From assembly GCA_026984935.1 (NCBI GenBank), contig JALSRD010000101.1, forward strand, positions 1 to 33,064: a stretch of 33,064 bases of DNA, read 5' to 3'. The stretch is from Desulfobacterales bacterium. GTDB taxonomy: Bacteria > Desulfobacterota > Desulfobacteria > Desulfobacterales > JALSRD01. Shown piece after piece: positions 14,269 to 23,408 of this stretch. Both the position numbers and the translations under genes were made by a program. A model generated the notes under the pieces. That model ran no database searches, was not told the DNA's origin, and saw nothing but the letters and a program-made list of their open reading frames with translations. Within the stretch, counting starts at the first letter, position 1. Each line of letters begins with the position of its first letter.

Positions 14269-16272
14269 ATGGAAAATTTGGTGGAGAAGGACTCAACACA
14301 AAAAGACGTCCCGGTACAGGAAAGCGGCCAGACGCCGCTTACGCCACCGGCTAAGGCGCAGGCCGAAGCCGACATGCCGCCGGCAGAGGAGGCGCCAGCG
14401 CAGGAAACGCCTTTGGAATCGGCTGCACCGCCGGCGGGTGCCGAACCGGAAGCCGCACCGCAAACGGATACTGAGCCAGAGGCAGCGGCGGATGCGGATG
14501 CGGAAGCGGATGCGGCAGCCGGGCCGGAGACAGCAGCGGAAGCCGGGCCGGAGCAGGCGTCAGCGCCGTCCGAAATGGCGGCCTCCGAGGACAGCGACAG
14601 CATGGACAACCTGATGCAGCTGTACGAAGAGAGCTTCAAGCAGTTTGCAGAGGGTGAAGTCGTCACGGGCGAGATCATATCCATCGATAAAGACCACGTG
14701 CTGATCGATATCGGATACAAGACCGAAGGCCAGGTCCGCATCCATGAGTTCATGGATGAGGAAGGCAATATCAATACCCAGATCGGCGATCGGGTGGAAG
14801 TGATGGTCGAGTGGCTGGATGATGAGAATGAGATGCTCATCCTCTCCAAGGAGAAAGCCGCGCAGGTCAAGATCTGGGAGGAAATCAAAAGGGCCTACAA
14901 CGAAAATGAGGCCATCCAGGGGACCATCTCCAACCGCGTCAAAGGGGGCTTTTCGGTCGATGTCGGCATCCAGGCTTTTCTGCCGGGCTCCCAGGCCGAC
15001 CTGCGGCCGGTGCGCAATCTGGATGAAATGGTCGGCAAGACCTTTGACTTCCGCATCCTGAAGTTCAACCGCAAGCGCAGCAACATCGTCCTGTCGCGCC
15101 GCGTAATCCTTGAGGAAGAGCGGGAGGCCAAACGCGCCACCACGCTGGCCAGCATCTACGAGGGCAAAATTGTGGACGGCGTGGTGAAAAACATCACCGA
15201 GTACGGGGTATTTGTCGACTTGGGCGGTGTTGACGGCCTGCTGCACATTACCGACATCTCCTGGGGACGTGTCAAGCACCCCTCGGAGATGTTCAGCGTG
15301 GGCGACGAAATTTCGGTGAAAATCCTGAATCTGGATCTCGAGCGGGAACGCGTCTCGCTGGGCATGAAACAGCTGACGCCGGACCCCTGGTCGACGGCCG
15401 CCGAACGGTATCCCGTGGGATCGCATGTACATGGAAGAATTGTCAGCCTGACCGATTACGGGGCTTTTGTGGAGCTGGAAGAGGGCATCGAGGGGTTGAT
15501 TCATGTCTCTGAAATGTCCTGGACGCGCAAGATCCGGCATCCCTCCAAGGTCGTTTCCGTGGGGGAAGAGGTTGAAGCGGTGGTGCTGAACATCAAGCCC
15601 GAAAACCGCCGCATTTCCCTGGGCATGAAACAGGTGGAACCCAATCCCTGGAATGTGATCAGCGAAAAATACCCGGTGGGCACGACCATCGAGGGCAAGA
15701 TCAAGAACATCACCGATTTCGGCCTGTTCATCGGCATTGACGAAGGCATCGACGGCCTGGTGCACATCTCGGACATCTCCTGGACGCGGCGCATCAAACA
15801 TCCTTCCGAGCTGTACAAGAAGGGCGATGTGGTACAGGCCATTGTGCTCGATATCGAGAAAGAAAACGAACGCTTCTCACTGGGCATCAAGCAGCTTGAG
15901 ACAGACCCGTGGAAGACCGTGGCCGAGCGTTACCAGGTGGGCAGCGAAATCACCGGGACCGTCACCAACGTCACCGATTTCGGTGTTTTTATAGAATTGG
16001 AAAAGGGCATCGAAGGGCTGGTGCATGTTTCCGAGATCAGCAAGGAAAAGATCAAGACGCCGGCAGACCAGATCAACGTTGGCGATGTAATTACCGCCAA
16101 GGTGATGAATATCAACAGCGAGGAGCGGCGCATCGGCCTGTCCATCAAGCGCCTTGAAATGGATGACGACAAAGGGCTGCTCAGTGAATACGTTAACAAC
16201 ATGCGGCCGCCGACCTCCACTTTCGGCGAAATCCTGCGTGAAAATCTGCAGGACAAGCTTGGGGATGAGTAA
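14269..16272 (+). CDS. rpsA: 30S ribosomal protein S1 with acidic N-terminal extension
   Basis: A 667-aa protein with six S1 RNA-binding (OB-fold) repeats at about 128-195, 213-278, 299-368, 385-455, 470-542 and 558-628, as in E. coli S1 (557 aa). Repeats 3-5 carry the strong GxFV/IxL...GLxHxSD/EMSW pattern. S1 helps mRNA bind the 30S subunit. Unlike E. coli, about 115 residues rich in Ala, Glu, Pro and Asp precede the first repeat, with no predicted fold. The start is supported by AAGGGGG at 14252-14258. No in-frame ATG with a better site lies near the first S1 repeat; Met112 exists but has no ribosome binding site. Confidence 0.95.
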   Translation: MENLVEKDSTQKDVPVQESGQTPLTPPAKAQAEADMPPAEEAPAQETPLESAAPPAGAEPEAAPQTDTEPEAAADADAEADAAAGPETAAEAGPEQASAPSEMAASEDSDSMDNLMQLYEESFKQFAEGEVVTGEIISIDKDHVLIDIGYKTEGQVRIHEFMDEEGNINTQIGDRVEVMVEWLDDENEMLILSKEKAAQVKIWEEIKRAYNENEAIQGTISNRVKGGFSVDVGIQAFLPGSQADLRPVRNLDEMVGKTFDFRILKFNRKRSNIVLSRRVILEEEREAKRATTLASIYEGKIVDGVVKNITEYGVFVDLGGVDGLLHITDISWGRVKHPSEMFSVGDEISVKILNLDLERERVSLGMKQLTPDPWSTAAERYPVGSHVHGRIVSLTDYGAFVELEEGIEGLIHVSEMSWTRKIRHPSKVVSVGEEVEAVVLNIKPENRRISLGMKQVEPNPWNVISEKYPVGTTIEGKIKNITDFGLFIGIDEGIDGLVHISDISWTRRIKHPSELYKKGDVVQAIVLDIEKENERFSLGIKQLETDPWKTVAERYQVGSEITGTVTNVTDFGVFIELEKGIEGLVHVSEISKEKIKTPADQINVGDVITAKVMNINSEERRIGLSIKRLEMDDDKGLLSEYVNNMRPPTSTFGEILRENLQDKLGDE

Positions 16273-16342
16273 TTCCTGAACGCCGTGACCTGAAGGCGGG
16301 CGTGCGCCAGGGATTCGCGGCCGCCGTCGCCTGATCAACGCA

Positions 16343-16384
16343 GGGCCGGGAGCGCACACCATGCCTTCCGGCCCGCCTGTTTTA
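16343..16384 (+). terminator. Possible terminator after rpsA
   Basis: GGGCCGG (16343-16349) pairs with CCGGCCC (16368-16374) over an 18-base loop, followed by GCCTGTTTTA. The T run is short and separated from the stem, so this is a moderate candidate. It lies in the 197-bp gap before sppA, which also has a tandem ATTCGTA repeat near 16410. Confidence 0.4.
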
Positions 16385-16469
16385 TCGGATTTATCGGGCT
16401 CTTCGATTCGTAATTCGTAATTATTTTCTTTGGGTTTGCCCCGGGCGAATCTGTGGAAAGGAAGCCGCC

Positions 16470-17375
16470 ATGTTCAGCCGCCGGCACCCCTACCTGTTTT
16501 TCCTGTTGGTTTTCAGCACCATCGTGGCCGCGACACTGGTGGTCATCGGCATACTGATCGTCACCGGATCCGGGCGCTCTGAGCTGGAATTCGGCCGGCG
16601 AGTGGCCATTGTGGATGTGGCCGGGCCCATCACCGATGCACGTGAAACCATTGAAGCCCTCAGACGCTACCGCCGGGCCGAGGCGGTCAAGGCCATCGTG
16701 CTGCGTGTCAACTCGCCGGGGGGCGCGGTGGGCCCTTCCCAGGAGATCTATCGCGAGATACGCAAGACCCGCAAGAAGAAAAAAGTCGTGGCTTCGCTGG
16801 GCACGGTGGCCGCTTCCGGCGGTTACTATATTGCCGCCGCCGCCGACCGCATCGTGGCGGATCCCGGGACCCTTACCGGCAGCATCGGCGTTATCATGGG
16901 ATACACCAATGTCCGCCAACTGCTCGACAAGATCGGCTTGTCCCCCGTTGTGATCAAATCCGGGCGCTTTAAGGATATCGGCTCGCCGGTTCGGGAAATG
17001 ACCGCCGAAGAAAGAAAAATGCTGCAGGCTTTTGCCGATCAGATCCACGAGCAGTTCATCACGGCCGTGGCCGACGGCCGGGGCCTGCCGCTTAAAAAAA
17101 TCCGCTCCATCGCCGATGGACGCATTTTTTCCGGACAGACCGCCAAAAGGCTCGGTTTGGTGGATCGGCTGGGCAATCTGGATGACGCCGTGCAGTGGGC
17201 CGGTCAGCTGGCCGGCATCCAAGGGCCGGTGGAGTCAGTGCGTGAACCTGTGGAAAAATTCCACTGGCTGAAGTATATTACCGAAACTGCCGTGCGGAAA
17301 GCGGTGGAAGCGCTGGCGCAACGGCGCATATATGCCGGATATCTGTACCGCGCGCCGGTCTCAGGAGCGCACTAG
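16470..17375 (+). CDS. sppA: Signal peptide peptidase SppA (short, single-domain type)
   Basis: A 301-aa inner-membrane serine protease that degrades cleaved signal peptides. One N-terminal membrane segment spans about residues 9-32. The ClpP-like fold holds the nucleophile S116 in TVAASGGYY and the general base K168 in KSGRFKDIGSP; NSPGGAVGPS at 81-90 shapes the oxyanion region. This is the short form, like the Bacillus enzyme, rather than the duplicated 67-kDa E. coli form. An AAGGAAG precedes the ATG. It is tail-to-tail with the yciO-like gene, 31 bp away. Confidence 0.93.
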   Translation: MFSRRHPYLFFLLVFSTIVAATLVVIGILIVTGSGRSELEFGRRVAIVDVAGPITDARETIEALRRYRRAEAVKAIVLRVNSPGGAVGPSQEIYREIRKTRKKKKVVASLGTVAASGGYYIAAAADRIVADPGTLTGSIGVIMGYTNVRQLLDKIGLSPVVIKSGRFKDIGSPVREMTAEERKMLQAFADQIHEQFITAVADGRGLPLKKIRSIADGRIFSGQTAKRLGLVDRLGNLDDAVQWAGQLAGIQGPVESVREPVEKFHWLKYITETAVRKAVEALAQRRIYAGYLYRAPVSGAH

Positions 17376-17406
17376 ACCCGGAAGGGTTCAGCGCCTTTTC
17401 CCCAAA

Positions 17407-18015
17407 CTATTCAAAAATACCGACGTCGCCGATTCCCCGGCGCAGCACCTCCGGCCGGTCGCCGATCAGTGAAATCACCGAAGAGGGCTTGCCGGGCACC
17501 GGTCCGCCGTCGATCACCATGTCGATGCGCGTACCGAAAAAGTCGTGCAGCAGGGACGGATCGTCAAAGACCCGGTTATCCGGTGTTTTGGCGCTGGTTG
17601 AAATCACCGGATGCCCCAGGGCTTCGACCAGCGCCAGGCAGATGAGATTTTGCGGTACCCGGATGCCGGCGGTCTTGCGTTTGGTAAGCATGATTTTGGG
17701 CACCAGCCGCGAGCCTTCCAGAATAAAGGTGTAGGGACCCGGCAGAAGCCTCTTCATGGTTTTGTACGCATAGTTCGTGACTTTGGCGTAAAGGCTGATG
17801 TTTTTCAAGCCGGAGCAGATGAAGCTGAACGGTTTGTTGGGATTGCGCTGGCGCAACTGATAGATCTTCTGGATGGCGCGTTTGTTCATGATGTCGCAGC
17901 CGATGCCGTAGAAGGTGTCCGTGGGATAGGCAATGATGCCGCCTTTCTCCAGGACCTGGGCGACCCTGGCGATCAGGCGCTGCTGGGGTGTGAGGGGATT
18001 GATTTTAATCAGCAT
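17407..18015 (-). CDS. YrdC-domain protein of YciO type (threonylcarbamoyl-AMP synthase-like)
   Basis: A 202-aa YrdC/Sua5-fold protein. Its opening (KINPLTPQQRL), YPTDTFYGIGCD, the basic KRKTAGIRVP block and the ending LRRGIGDVG follow E. coli YciO more closely than YrdC as I remember them. YrdC/Sua5 make threonylcarbamoyl-AMP for the t6A tRNA modification. YciO has the same fold, but E. coli YciO does not replace YrdC. The exact role is therefore open, and a separate tsaC/sua5 gene may lie elsewhere. The gene is convergent with sppA and divergent from guaB. Confidence 0.85.
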   Translation of the reverse strand: MLIKINPLTPQQRLIARVAQVLEKGGIIAYPTDTFYGIGCDIMNKRAIQKIYQLRQRNPNKPFSFICSGLKNISLYAKVTNYAYKTMKRLLPGPYTFILEGSRLVPKIMLTKRKTAGIRVPQNLICLALVEALGHPVISTSAKTPDNRVFDDPSLLHDFFGTRIDMVIDGGPVPGKPSSVISLIGDRPEVLRRGIGDVGIFE

Positions 18016-18069
18016 GGACAGGTCCCGTTGGTTGTGAACTGCATCGGTTGAGATCCTTAAAAAACCAAA

Positions 18070-18098
18070 AAACTATTACGTGCCTTCCACCTTGTCAA
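18070..18098 (-). promoter_or_regulatory. Candidate promoter for the yciO-like gene
   Basis: On the minus strand TTGACA (complement of 18093-18098) is followed after 17 bases by TAGTTT (complement of 18070-18075), which has three of six -10 bases. The -35 box sits inside an 11-nt palindrome CCTTGTCAAGG (18090-18100). Confidence 0.4.
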
Positions 18099-18158
18099 GG
18101 CCACAAATAAAGGATTGCGAAACCAGGGGCCATTTGTTATGGGCAGAGGCAAAAATCA

Positions 18159-18174
18159 GATATCGAACGATATC
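18159..18174. repeat. 16-nt palindrome in the guaB leader
   Basis: GATATCG and CGATATC flank AA, a perfect inverted repeat 87 bases before the guaB ATG in the divergent gap. Its shape and size suit an operator for a dimeric regulator. No regulator can be named from the sequence. Confidence 0.45.
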
Positions 18175-18260
18175 CCAGCAATTGCCGCCCGGCTGGCGTG
18201 CCCCGGCGCCACTCTCCCGCCTTGGGAACCTGCGGCCGGACGGCAATACGGAGGAATACC

Positions 18261-19724
18261 ATGGACAACCGAACACCTGACGAGGGGTACGCTTTCGATG
18301 ATGTGCTGCTGTTGCCCGGCTACTCCGATGTTCTGCCCAAAGACGTGAATGTTCAGACCCGCCTGACCCGCAACCTGACGCTGAACATCCCCATCGTCAG
18401 TGCAGCCATGGACACGGTGACCGAGGCGTTGACGGCCATCTGCATGGCCCGCGAAGGCGGTATGGGCTTTATCCACCGCAACATGAGCATCGTCAGCCAG
18501 GTCCGCGAGGTGGACAAGGTCAAGAAATCTGAAAGCGGCATGATCGTCGACCCCATCACCGTACACCCCGATCAGATCATCTCGGAAGTTTTAGGGCTCA
18601 TGCGGCAGTATCGCATCTCCGGCCTGCCGGTGAAAAGGGGCGAGCAGCTGGTGGGCATCGTGACCAACCGGGATCTGCGCTTTGAAGAGAATCTCGACAG
18701 GAAGGTGTCGGAGGTAATGACCAAGGACGACCTGGTGACGGTGTCCGAGGGGATTTCGCTGGAAGACTCAAAGAAGCTTTTGCATCGGCACCGCATCGAG
18801 AAGCTGCTGGTGGTCGACAAAGAGGGACGTCTGACCGGGCTTATCACCATCAAAGACATCGAGAAAATCAAAAAGTACCCCAATGCCTGCAAGGACAGCA
18901 TGGGACGTCTGCGCGTGGGCGCCGCCGTGGGCGTCGGCTCCGACATGCAGGCGCGCACCGAACAGCTTCTCAAGGCCGGCGCGGACGTGATTCTGATCGA
19001 TACATCCCACGGACATTCCAAGAATGTGCTGCAGGCCGTGCGGACACTCAAAAGCGATTTTCCGCAAATCGAACTGATTGCCGGCAATGTGGGCCGCGCC
19101 GAAGGCGCCGCAGACCTGATTGAAGCCGGTGTCGACGGCGTCAAGATCGGCATCGGGCCCGGCTCCATCTGTACGACGCGCATCGTGGCCGGTGTGGGGG
19201 TACCCCAGATCAGCGCCATTTTAAACTGCCGCGACATATGTGACCAGACGGGAATTCCGCTGATTGCCGACGGCGGCATCAAGTTCTCGGGCGATGTCGC
19301 CAAAGCCATCGGCGCCGGCGCGCACTGCGTGATGATCGGCGGCCTGTTCGCCGGCACCGAGGAAACCCCCGGCGAAACGATTCTTTACCAGGGCCGCAGC
19401 TACAAGGTGTACCGTGGCATGGGGTCCCTGGAGGCCATGAAAAAGGGAAGCAAGGATCGCTACTACCAGGGTGACCAGGCCGAAGAAGACAAGCTGGTGC
19501 CCGAGGGGATCGTCGGCCGCGTGCCCTACCGCGGCTCGCTGTCGGGCAACCTGCTGCAGCTGGTTGGCGGCCTGAAAGCCGGTATGGGATACGTGGGCAG
19601 CCGCAGCATCCAGGAGCTGAGGGAAAAGGCGCGCTTTATCCGTATTTCTGCCGCCGGCCTGCGTGAAAGCCACGTCCACGATGTGATAATTACCAAAGAA
19701 GCGCCCAACTACCGACTGGACTAG
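18261..19724 (+). CDS. guaB: IMP dehydrogenase
   Basis: A 487-aa enzyme that oxidises IMP to XMP with NAD+, the committed step to GMP. The TIM barrel is interrupted by a pair of CBS domains at about 92-205. The catalytic Cys304 is in [18 protein letters not shown], with the phosphate-binding [10 protein letters not shown] and the YRGMGS flap segment after it. Length is normal for bacteria. The ATG at 18261 has GGAGG six bases upstream (18250-18254), so an upstream frame opening at 18198 is not used. guaA is not in the window; dnaE follows after 150 bp. Confidence 0.96.
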   Translation: MDNRTPDEGYAFDDVLLLPGYSDVLPKDVNVQTRLTRNLTLNIPIVSAAMDTVTEALTAICMAREGGMGFIHRNMSIVSQVREVDKVKKSESGMIVDPITVHPDQIISEVLGLMRQYRISGLPVKRGEQLVGIVTNRDLRFEENLDRKVSEVMTKDDLVTVSEGISLEDSKKLLHRHRIEKLLVVDKEGRLTGLITIKDIEKIKKYPNACKDSMGRLRVGAAVGVGSDMQARTEQLLKAGADVILIDTSHGHSKNVLQAVRTLKSDFPQIELIAGNVGRAEGAADLIEAGVDGVKIGIGPGSICTTRIVAGVGVPQISAILNCRDICDQTGIPLIADGGIKFSGDVAKAIGAGAHCVMIGGLFAGTEETPGETILYQGRSYKVYRGMGSLEAMKKGSKDRYYQGDQAEEDKLVPEGIVGRVPYRGSLSGNLLQLVGGLKAGMGYVGSRSIQELREKARFIRISAAGLRESHVHDVIITKEAPNYRLD

Positions 19725-19760
19725 CCCGCTGTTGCACAGGCCGTTTTAACCCCCGGACTT

Positions 19761-19805
19761 GGCGGCGGCGATTCAAAAAGCGGGGCCGCAATACGGGCCG
19801 CCGCC
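19761..19805 (+). repeat. GC-rich stem in the guaB-dnaE gap
   Basis: GGCGGCGGC (19761-19769) pairs with GCCGCCGCC (19797-19805) around a 27-base loop that can itself fold. It lies 36 bases after the guaB stop. No T run follows, so it may stabilise or process the transcript. Confidence 0.4.
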
Positions 19806-19874
19806 TCGAAGCGGCTTCAACCCTTTCCCGGCGCAAAGCTGGCCGAAGCGTTTCTTCAGGGAGAAATCAAACCC

Positions 19875-22800
19875 ATGTCCAGCCATCAGTCTCCATTCGT
19901 CCATCTGCACGTGCACACCGAGTACAGCCTGCTGGACGGCGCCATCCGCATCGACGCACTGCTTGAGCGGGCCGCTGCCTACGGCATGGACGCCGTGGCG
20001 ATTACCGACCACGGCACCATGTTCGGCTGCCTGGAGTTTTATGAAAAATCCATCGCTGCCGGCATCAAACCCATTATCGGCTGTGAAACCTACCTGGCGC
20101 CACGCTCCATCGACGACCGGAGCCCGGATGACAAGAAGGGTATGTCGCACTTGGTCCTGCTGGCCCGCAATCTGGAAGGCTATCACAACCTGTGCAAACT
20201 GGCCAGCATCGCCCAACTGCAGGGGTTTTACTACAAGCCGCGCATCGACAAGCAGGTTTTGCGGGCCCACAGCCGGGGGTTGATCGGGCTTTCCGCATGC
20301 CTGCACGGTGAGATTCCGCGCAGCATCAAGGCCGGGCGCATGGAACGGGCCGAGGCCGCCGCCCGCGAGTATCTGGACATTTTCGGGGAGGGCAATTTCT
20401 ACCTCGAGGTCCAGGACAACGGCATGGAAATCCAGACCAGGGTCAACGCCGGTCTGCGCGAGCTCAGCCAGCGGCTGTCGCTGCCACTGGTGGCCACCAA
20501 CGACTGCCACTACCTCGACAAGCAGGATGTGCGCGCCCATGATGTTCTGCTGTGTGTGCAGACGGGCAAGACCGTGCATGACGCCAACCGCTTCAAGTTT
20601 CGTACGGATCAGCTCTTCTTCAAATCCGGCCGCCAGATGCACGCGGCCTTCGGCGACTTTCCCGGCGCAGTCGAAAACGCGCTGGAGATCGCCGGGCGCT
20701 GCAACCTGGAGATGGCTTTTGAAGGCTACCATTTCCCGAAGTTTGACAGCGGCTCGGACGTCAGCGTGGAAGCCCTGTTTGAAAAGCAGGTGCGTGACGG
20801 ATTTGAAAAGGTCTGGCAACGCGTGCAGCGGAAAAACCCGCGTGCCGGGCGCGAGATTTACCAGCAACGCCTGGACTACGAGATTGCGGTGATCAACGAG
20901 ATGGGATTCCCGGGTTATTTTCTCATCGTGGCGGACTTTATCCGCTATGCCAAGGAAAACGGTATTCCCGTGGGGCCCGGCAGGGGTTCGGCGGCCGGGA
21001 GCCTGGTGGCCCACGCACTGGGGATCACCGGCCTGGACCCCATCGAGCATGAACTGATCTTTGAGCGCTTTCTCAACCCTTCCAGAAAGAGCATGCCCGA
21101 CATCGATGTGGATTTTTGCATCAACGGCCGCGACCGCGTCTTTAAATACGTGGTCGACAAGTACGGCGGCGGTGACTACGTCGCCCAGATCATCACATTC
21201 GGCAAGCTCAAGACGCGGGCGGTGATCCGGGATGTGGGCCGGGCGCTTGACATCCCCTTGCGCGAGGTGGACGCCATCGCCAAGATGGTGCCGGACAGAC
21301 TCAACATCACCCTGGAGCAGGCCCTGGCCCAGGAGCCGCGCCTGGCTGAACTGGTCGCGACCAAACCCGAGATTGCCGATCTGATCAACGTCTGCCGCGT
21401 GCTGGAGGGACTGCCGCGGCATGCTTCCACGCACGCCGCCGGCGTGGTTATCGGGGATAAGCCGCTTAAGGAGTATCTGCCGCTGTACCGCGGTAAAAAA
21501 GGTGAGGTCGTCACGCAGTTCGACATGAAGCGCGTGGAGCAGAGCGGGTTGGTCAAGTTCGATTTCCTGGGGCTGCGCAACCTGACCGTGATCGCCGATG
21601 CCCTGGCACTGATCGCCAAAAGCGGACGTCCCGTACCGGACCTGGAGAACCCCGATTTTCAAGACCCCGAAACGTACCGGCTGCTGGCATCCGGCGACAC
21701 CACCGGTGTCTTCCAGCTGGAGAGCAGCGGCATGAAGGACCTGCTGACACGCCTGAAGCCCGAGTGCTTTGCCGATGTGGTCGCACTGGTGGCCCTCTAC
21801 CGGCCCGGTCCGCTGGACAGCGGCATGGTGGATGACTTTGTGGAGCGCAAGCACGGCCGTAAAAAGGTAAAATACCTGGTGCCGGCCTTGGAACCCATCC
21901 TCAAGGAAACCTACGGCACCATCGTCTATCAGGAACAGGTAATGCGGATTGCGGCCGAACTGGCCAACTATTCCATGGCCGAGGCGGACGACCTGCGCAA
22001 AGCCATGGGGAAAAAACTCACCGCTGTGCTGGCCGGACACCGCCAGCGGTTTTTGGAAGGTGCCGCCAAGAACGGGATCGAGCCGGCCAAGGCCGGTCAG
22101 ATTTTCGACTGGATCGAGAAATTCGGCGGCTACGGCTTCAACAAGTCGCACAGTGCGGCCTATGCGCTGATCGCGTATCAGACGGCCTACCTGAAGGCCC
22201 ACTACCCGGTGGAGTTCCTGGCAGCGCTGCTGACATCCGAAATTCATTCCACCGACGGGGTGCTGAAATACGTCGGGGAATGCCGCAGCCGTGGCATCCA
22301 GGTGCTGCCGCCGGATGTCAACTGCAGCGACAGCACCTTCTCGGTGGACGGAGACAAGATCCGTTTCGGTCTGGTGGCCGTCAAGAATGTGGGTGAGGGC
22401 GCTATAAAGGCCATTCTCGACGTACGGCGCCAGGGAGAATTCACCTCCATTTTCGATCTCTGCGAGCGTGTGGATTTCAAGAAAGTCAACAAGCGGGTGA
22501 TCGAGAGCCTGATCAAATGCGGTGCTTTCGACTGCACCGGCACCTACCGTTCGCGCCTGATGGCGGTTCTTGAAGATGCCATGGACTACGGCCAGCGGAT
22601 TCAGCGTGAACGCGCGGACCCGCAGATGGGGCTTTTCGACACCGGTGCTGCTGGGGCCGTATCCATCAATGCGCCGGTGGTGCCGCCCATTGATGAATGG
22701 GACGAAAAACAACGTCTGGCCTATGAGAAAGAAGTGCTGGGATTCTACGTTTCCGGGCACCCGCTGCAGCGCTACGAGGACCTGCTGCAACGCTACACCT

Positions 22801-23408
22801 CGGCCGATGCGCTGAAGCTGGCCGAAATGCCAGACGGCAAGGCCGTGCGGCTGGGAGGCCTGATTTGCGACATGCGGACCATCACCACGCGCAAGGGACG
22901 GCCCATGGCCTTTGTCACCATCGAGGATATGCATGGCAATACCGATGTGACCGTTTTTTCAGACCTTTATGAAGAGGTGCGCCACGATCTGCAAAAGGAT
23001 CGCGCCGTCATCATCGAGGGCCAGGTCCAGAGGGACGAAAACGTGGTTAAACTACTGGCCGAAAAGATTGTGCCCATTGAAAATGCGGCTGAAACCTGGA
23101 CGGCCAGCGTTCATTTTCACCTGGACATGACGGTTCTCAAGCGGGAGGGGCTGCAGGCCCTGAATGACATTTTGCAGCAGCACCCCGGTTCCTGCCGTGC
23201 CTTCATTCATCTCAAAGACCCCGGAAAAACGGAAACCGTCGTTCAGCTGGCCGACAGTATCGGTGTGCGGGTCGATATGTCCCTGGACCGCGAAGTCCGC
23301 AATCTCTTCGGTGCCGCCGCCATGCAGACGCAATGCCAGCAGGTTTCCTGCGGCAAGGGAAACGGCAAAAACGGTAAGCGCAGGGGGAGATTTTCGCATG
23401 CAAACTGA
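19875..23408 (+). CDS. dnaE: DNA polymerase III alpha subunit
   Basis: A 1177-aa replicative polymerase subunit. The PHP domain opens with HLHVHTEYSLLDG and ITDHGTMFG. The catalytic Asp residues D409 and D411 lie in PDIDVDF and D563 in KFDFLGLRN, matching the E. coli D401/D403/D555 layout. GPGRGSAAGS and the fingers region with NKSHSAAYALIAYQTAYLKAH are present. A helix-hairpin-helix region and a C-terminal OB fold (VRLGGLICDMRTITTRKGRPMA) follow. It is the DnaE1 (E. coli) type. Its last 11 bases overlap the manC start, so manC is probably translated by coupling. Confidence 0.97.
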   Translation: MSSHQSPFVHLHVHTEYSLLDGAIRIDALLERAAAYGMDAVAITDHGTMFGCLEFYEKSIAAGIKPIIGCETYLAPRSIDDRSPDDKKGMSHLVLLARNLEGYHNLCKLASIAQLQGFYYKPRIDKQVLRAHSRGLIGLSACLHGEIPRSIKAGRMERAEAAAREYLDIFGEGNFYLEVQDNGMEIQTRVNAGLRELSQRLSLPLVATNDCHYLDKQDVRAHDVLLCVQTGKTVHDANRFKFRTDQLFFKSGRQMHAAFGDFPGAVENALEIAGRCNLEMAFEGYHFPKFDSGSDVSVEALFEKQVRDGFEKVWQRVQRKNPRAGREIYQQRLDYEIAVINEMGFPGYFLIVADFIRYAKENGIPVGPGRGSAAGSLVAHALGITGLDPIEHELIFERFLNPSRKSMPDIDVDFCINGRDRVFKYVVDKYGGGDYVAQIITFGKLKTRAVIRDVGRALDIPLREVDAIAKMVPDRLNITLEQALAQEPRLAELVATKPEIADLINVCRVLEGLPRHASTHAAGVVIGDKPLKEYLPLYRGKKGEVVTQFDMKRVEQSGLVKFDFLGLRNLTVIADALALIAKSGRPVPDLENPDFQDPETYRLLASGDTTGVFQLESSGMKDLLTRLKPECFADVVALVALYRPGPLDSGMVDDFVERKHGRKKVKYLVPALEPILKETYGTIVYQEQVMRIAAELANYSMAEADDLRKAMGKKLTAVLAGHRQRFLEGAAKNGIEPAKAGQIFDWIEKFGGYGFNKSHSAAYALIAYQTAYLKAHYPVEFLAALLTSEIHSTDGVLKYVGECRSRGIQVLPPDVNCSDSTFSVDGDKIRFGLVAVKNVGEGAIKAILDVRRQGEFTSIFDLCERVDFKKVNKRVIESLIKCGAFDCTGTYRSRLMAVLEDAMDYGQRIQRERADPQMGLFDTGAAGAVSINAPVVPPIDEWDEKQRLAYEKEVLGFYVSGHPLQRYEDLLQRYTSADALKLAEMPDGKAVRLGGLICDMRTITTRKGRPMAFVTIEDMHGNTDVTVFSDLYEEVRHDLQKDRAVIIEGQVQRDENVVKLLAEKIVPIENAAETWTASVHFHLDMTVLKREGLQALNDILQQHPGSCRAFIHLKDPGKTETVVQLADSIGVRVDMSLDREVRNLFGAAAMQTQCQQVSCGKGNGKNGKRRGRFSHAN

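Noticed and set aside
14560-15801. 413-aa open frame antisense to rpsA
   Set aside because: It mirrors the S1 repeats in a shadow frame, so its internal repetition is inherited; no ribosome binding site and no domain.
16405-16425. Tandem ATTCGTA repeat before sppA as a mobile-element trace
   Set aside because: Only two short units without terminal inverted repeats or an open frame; too little to call an element.
19773-22934. 1053-aa open frame antisense to dnaE
   Set aside because: dnaE on the other strand has full catalytic motifs. The antisense product is rich in His, Gln, Val and Gly with no domain, as expected from codon bias in GC-rich DNA.
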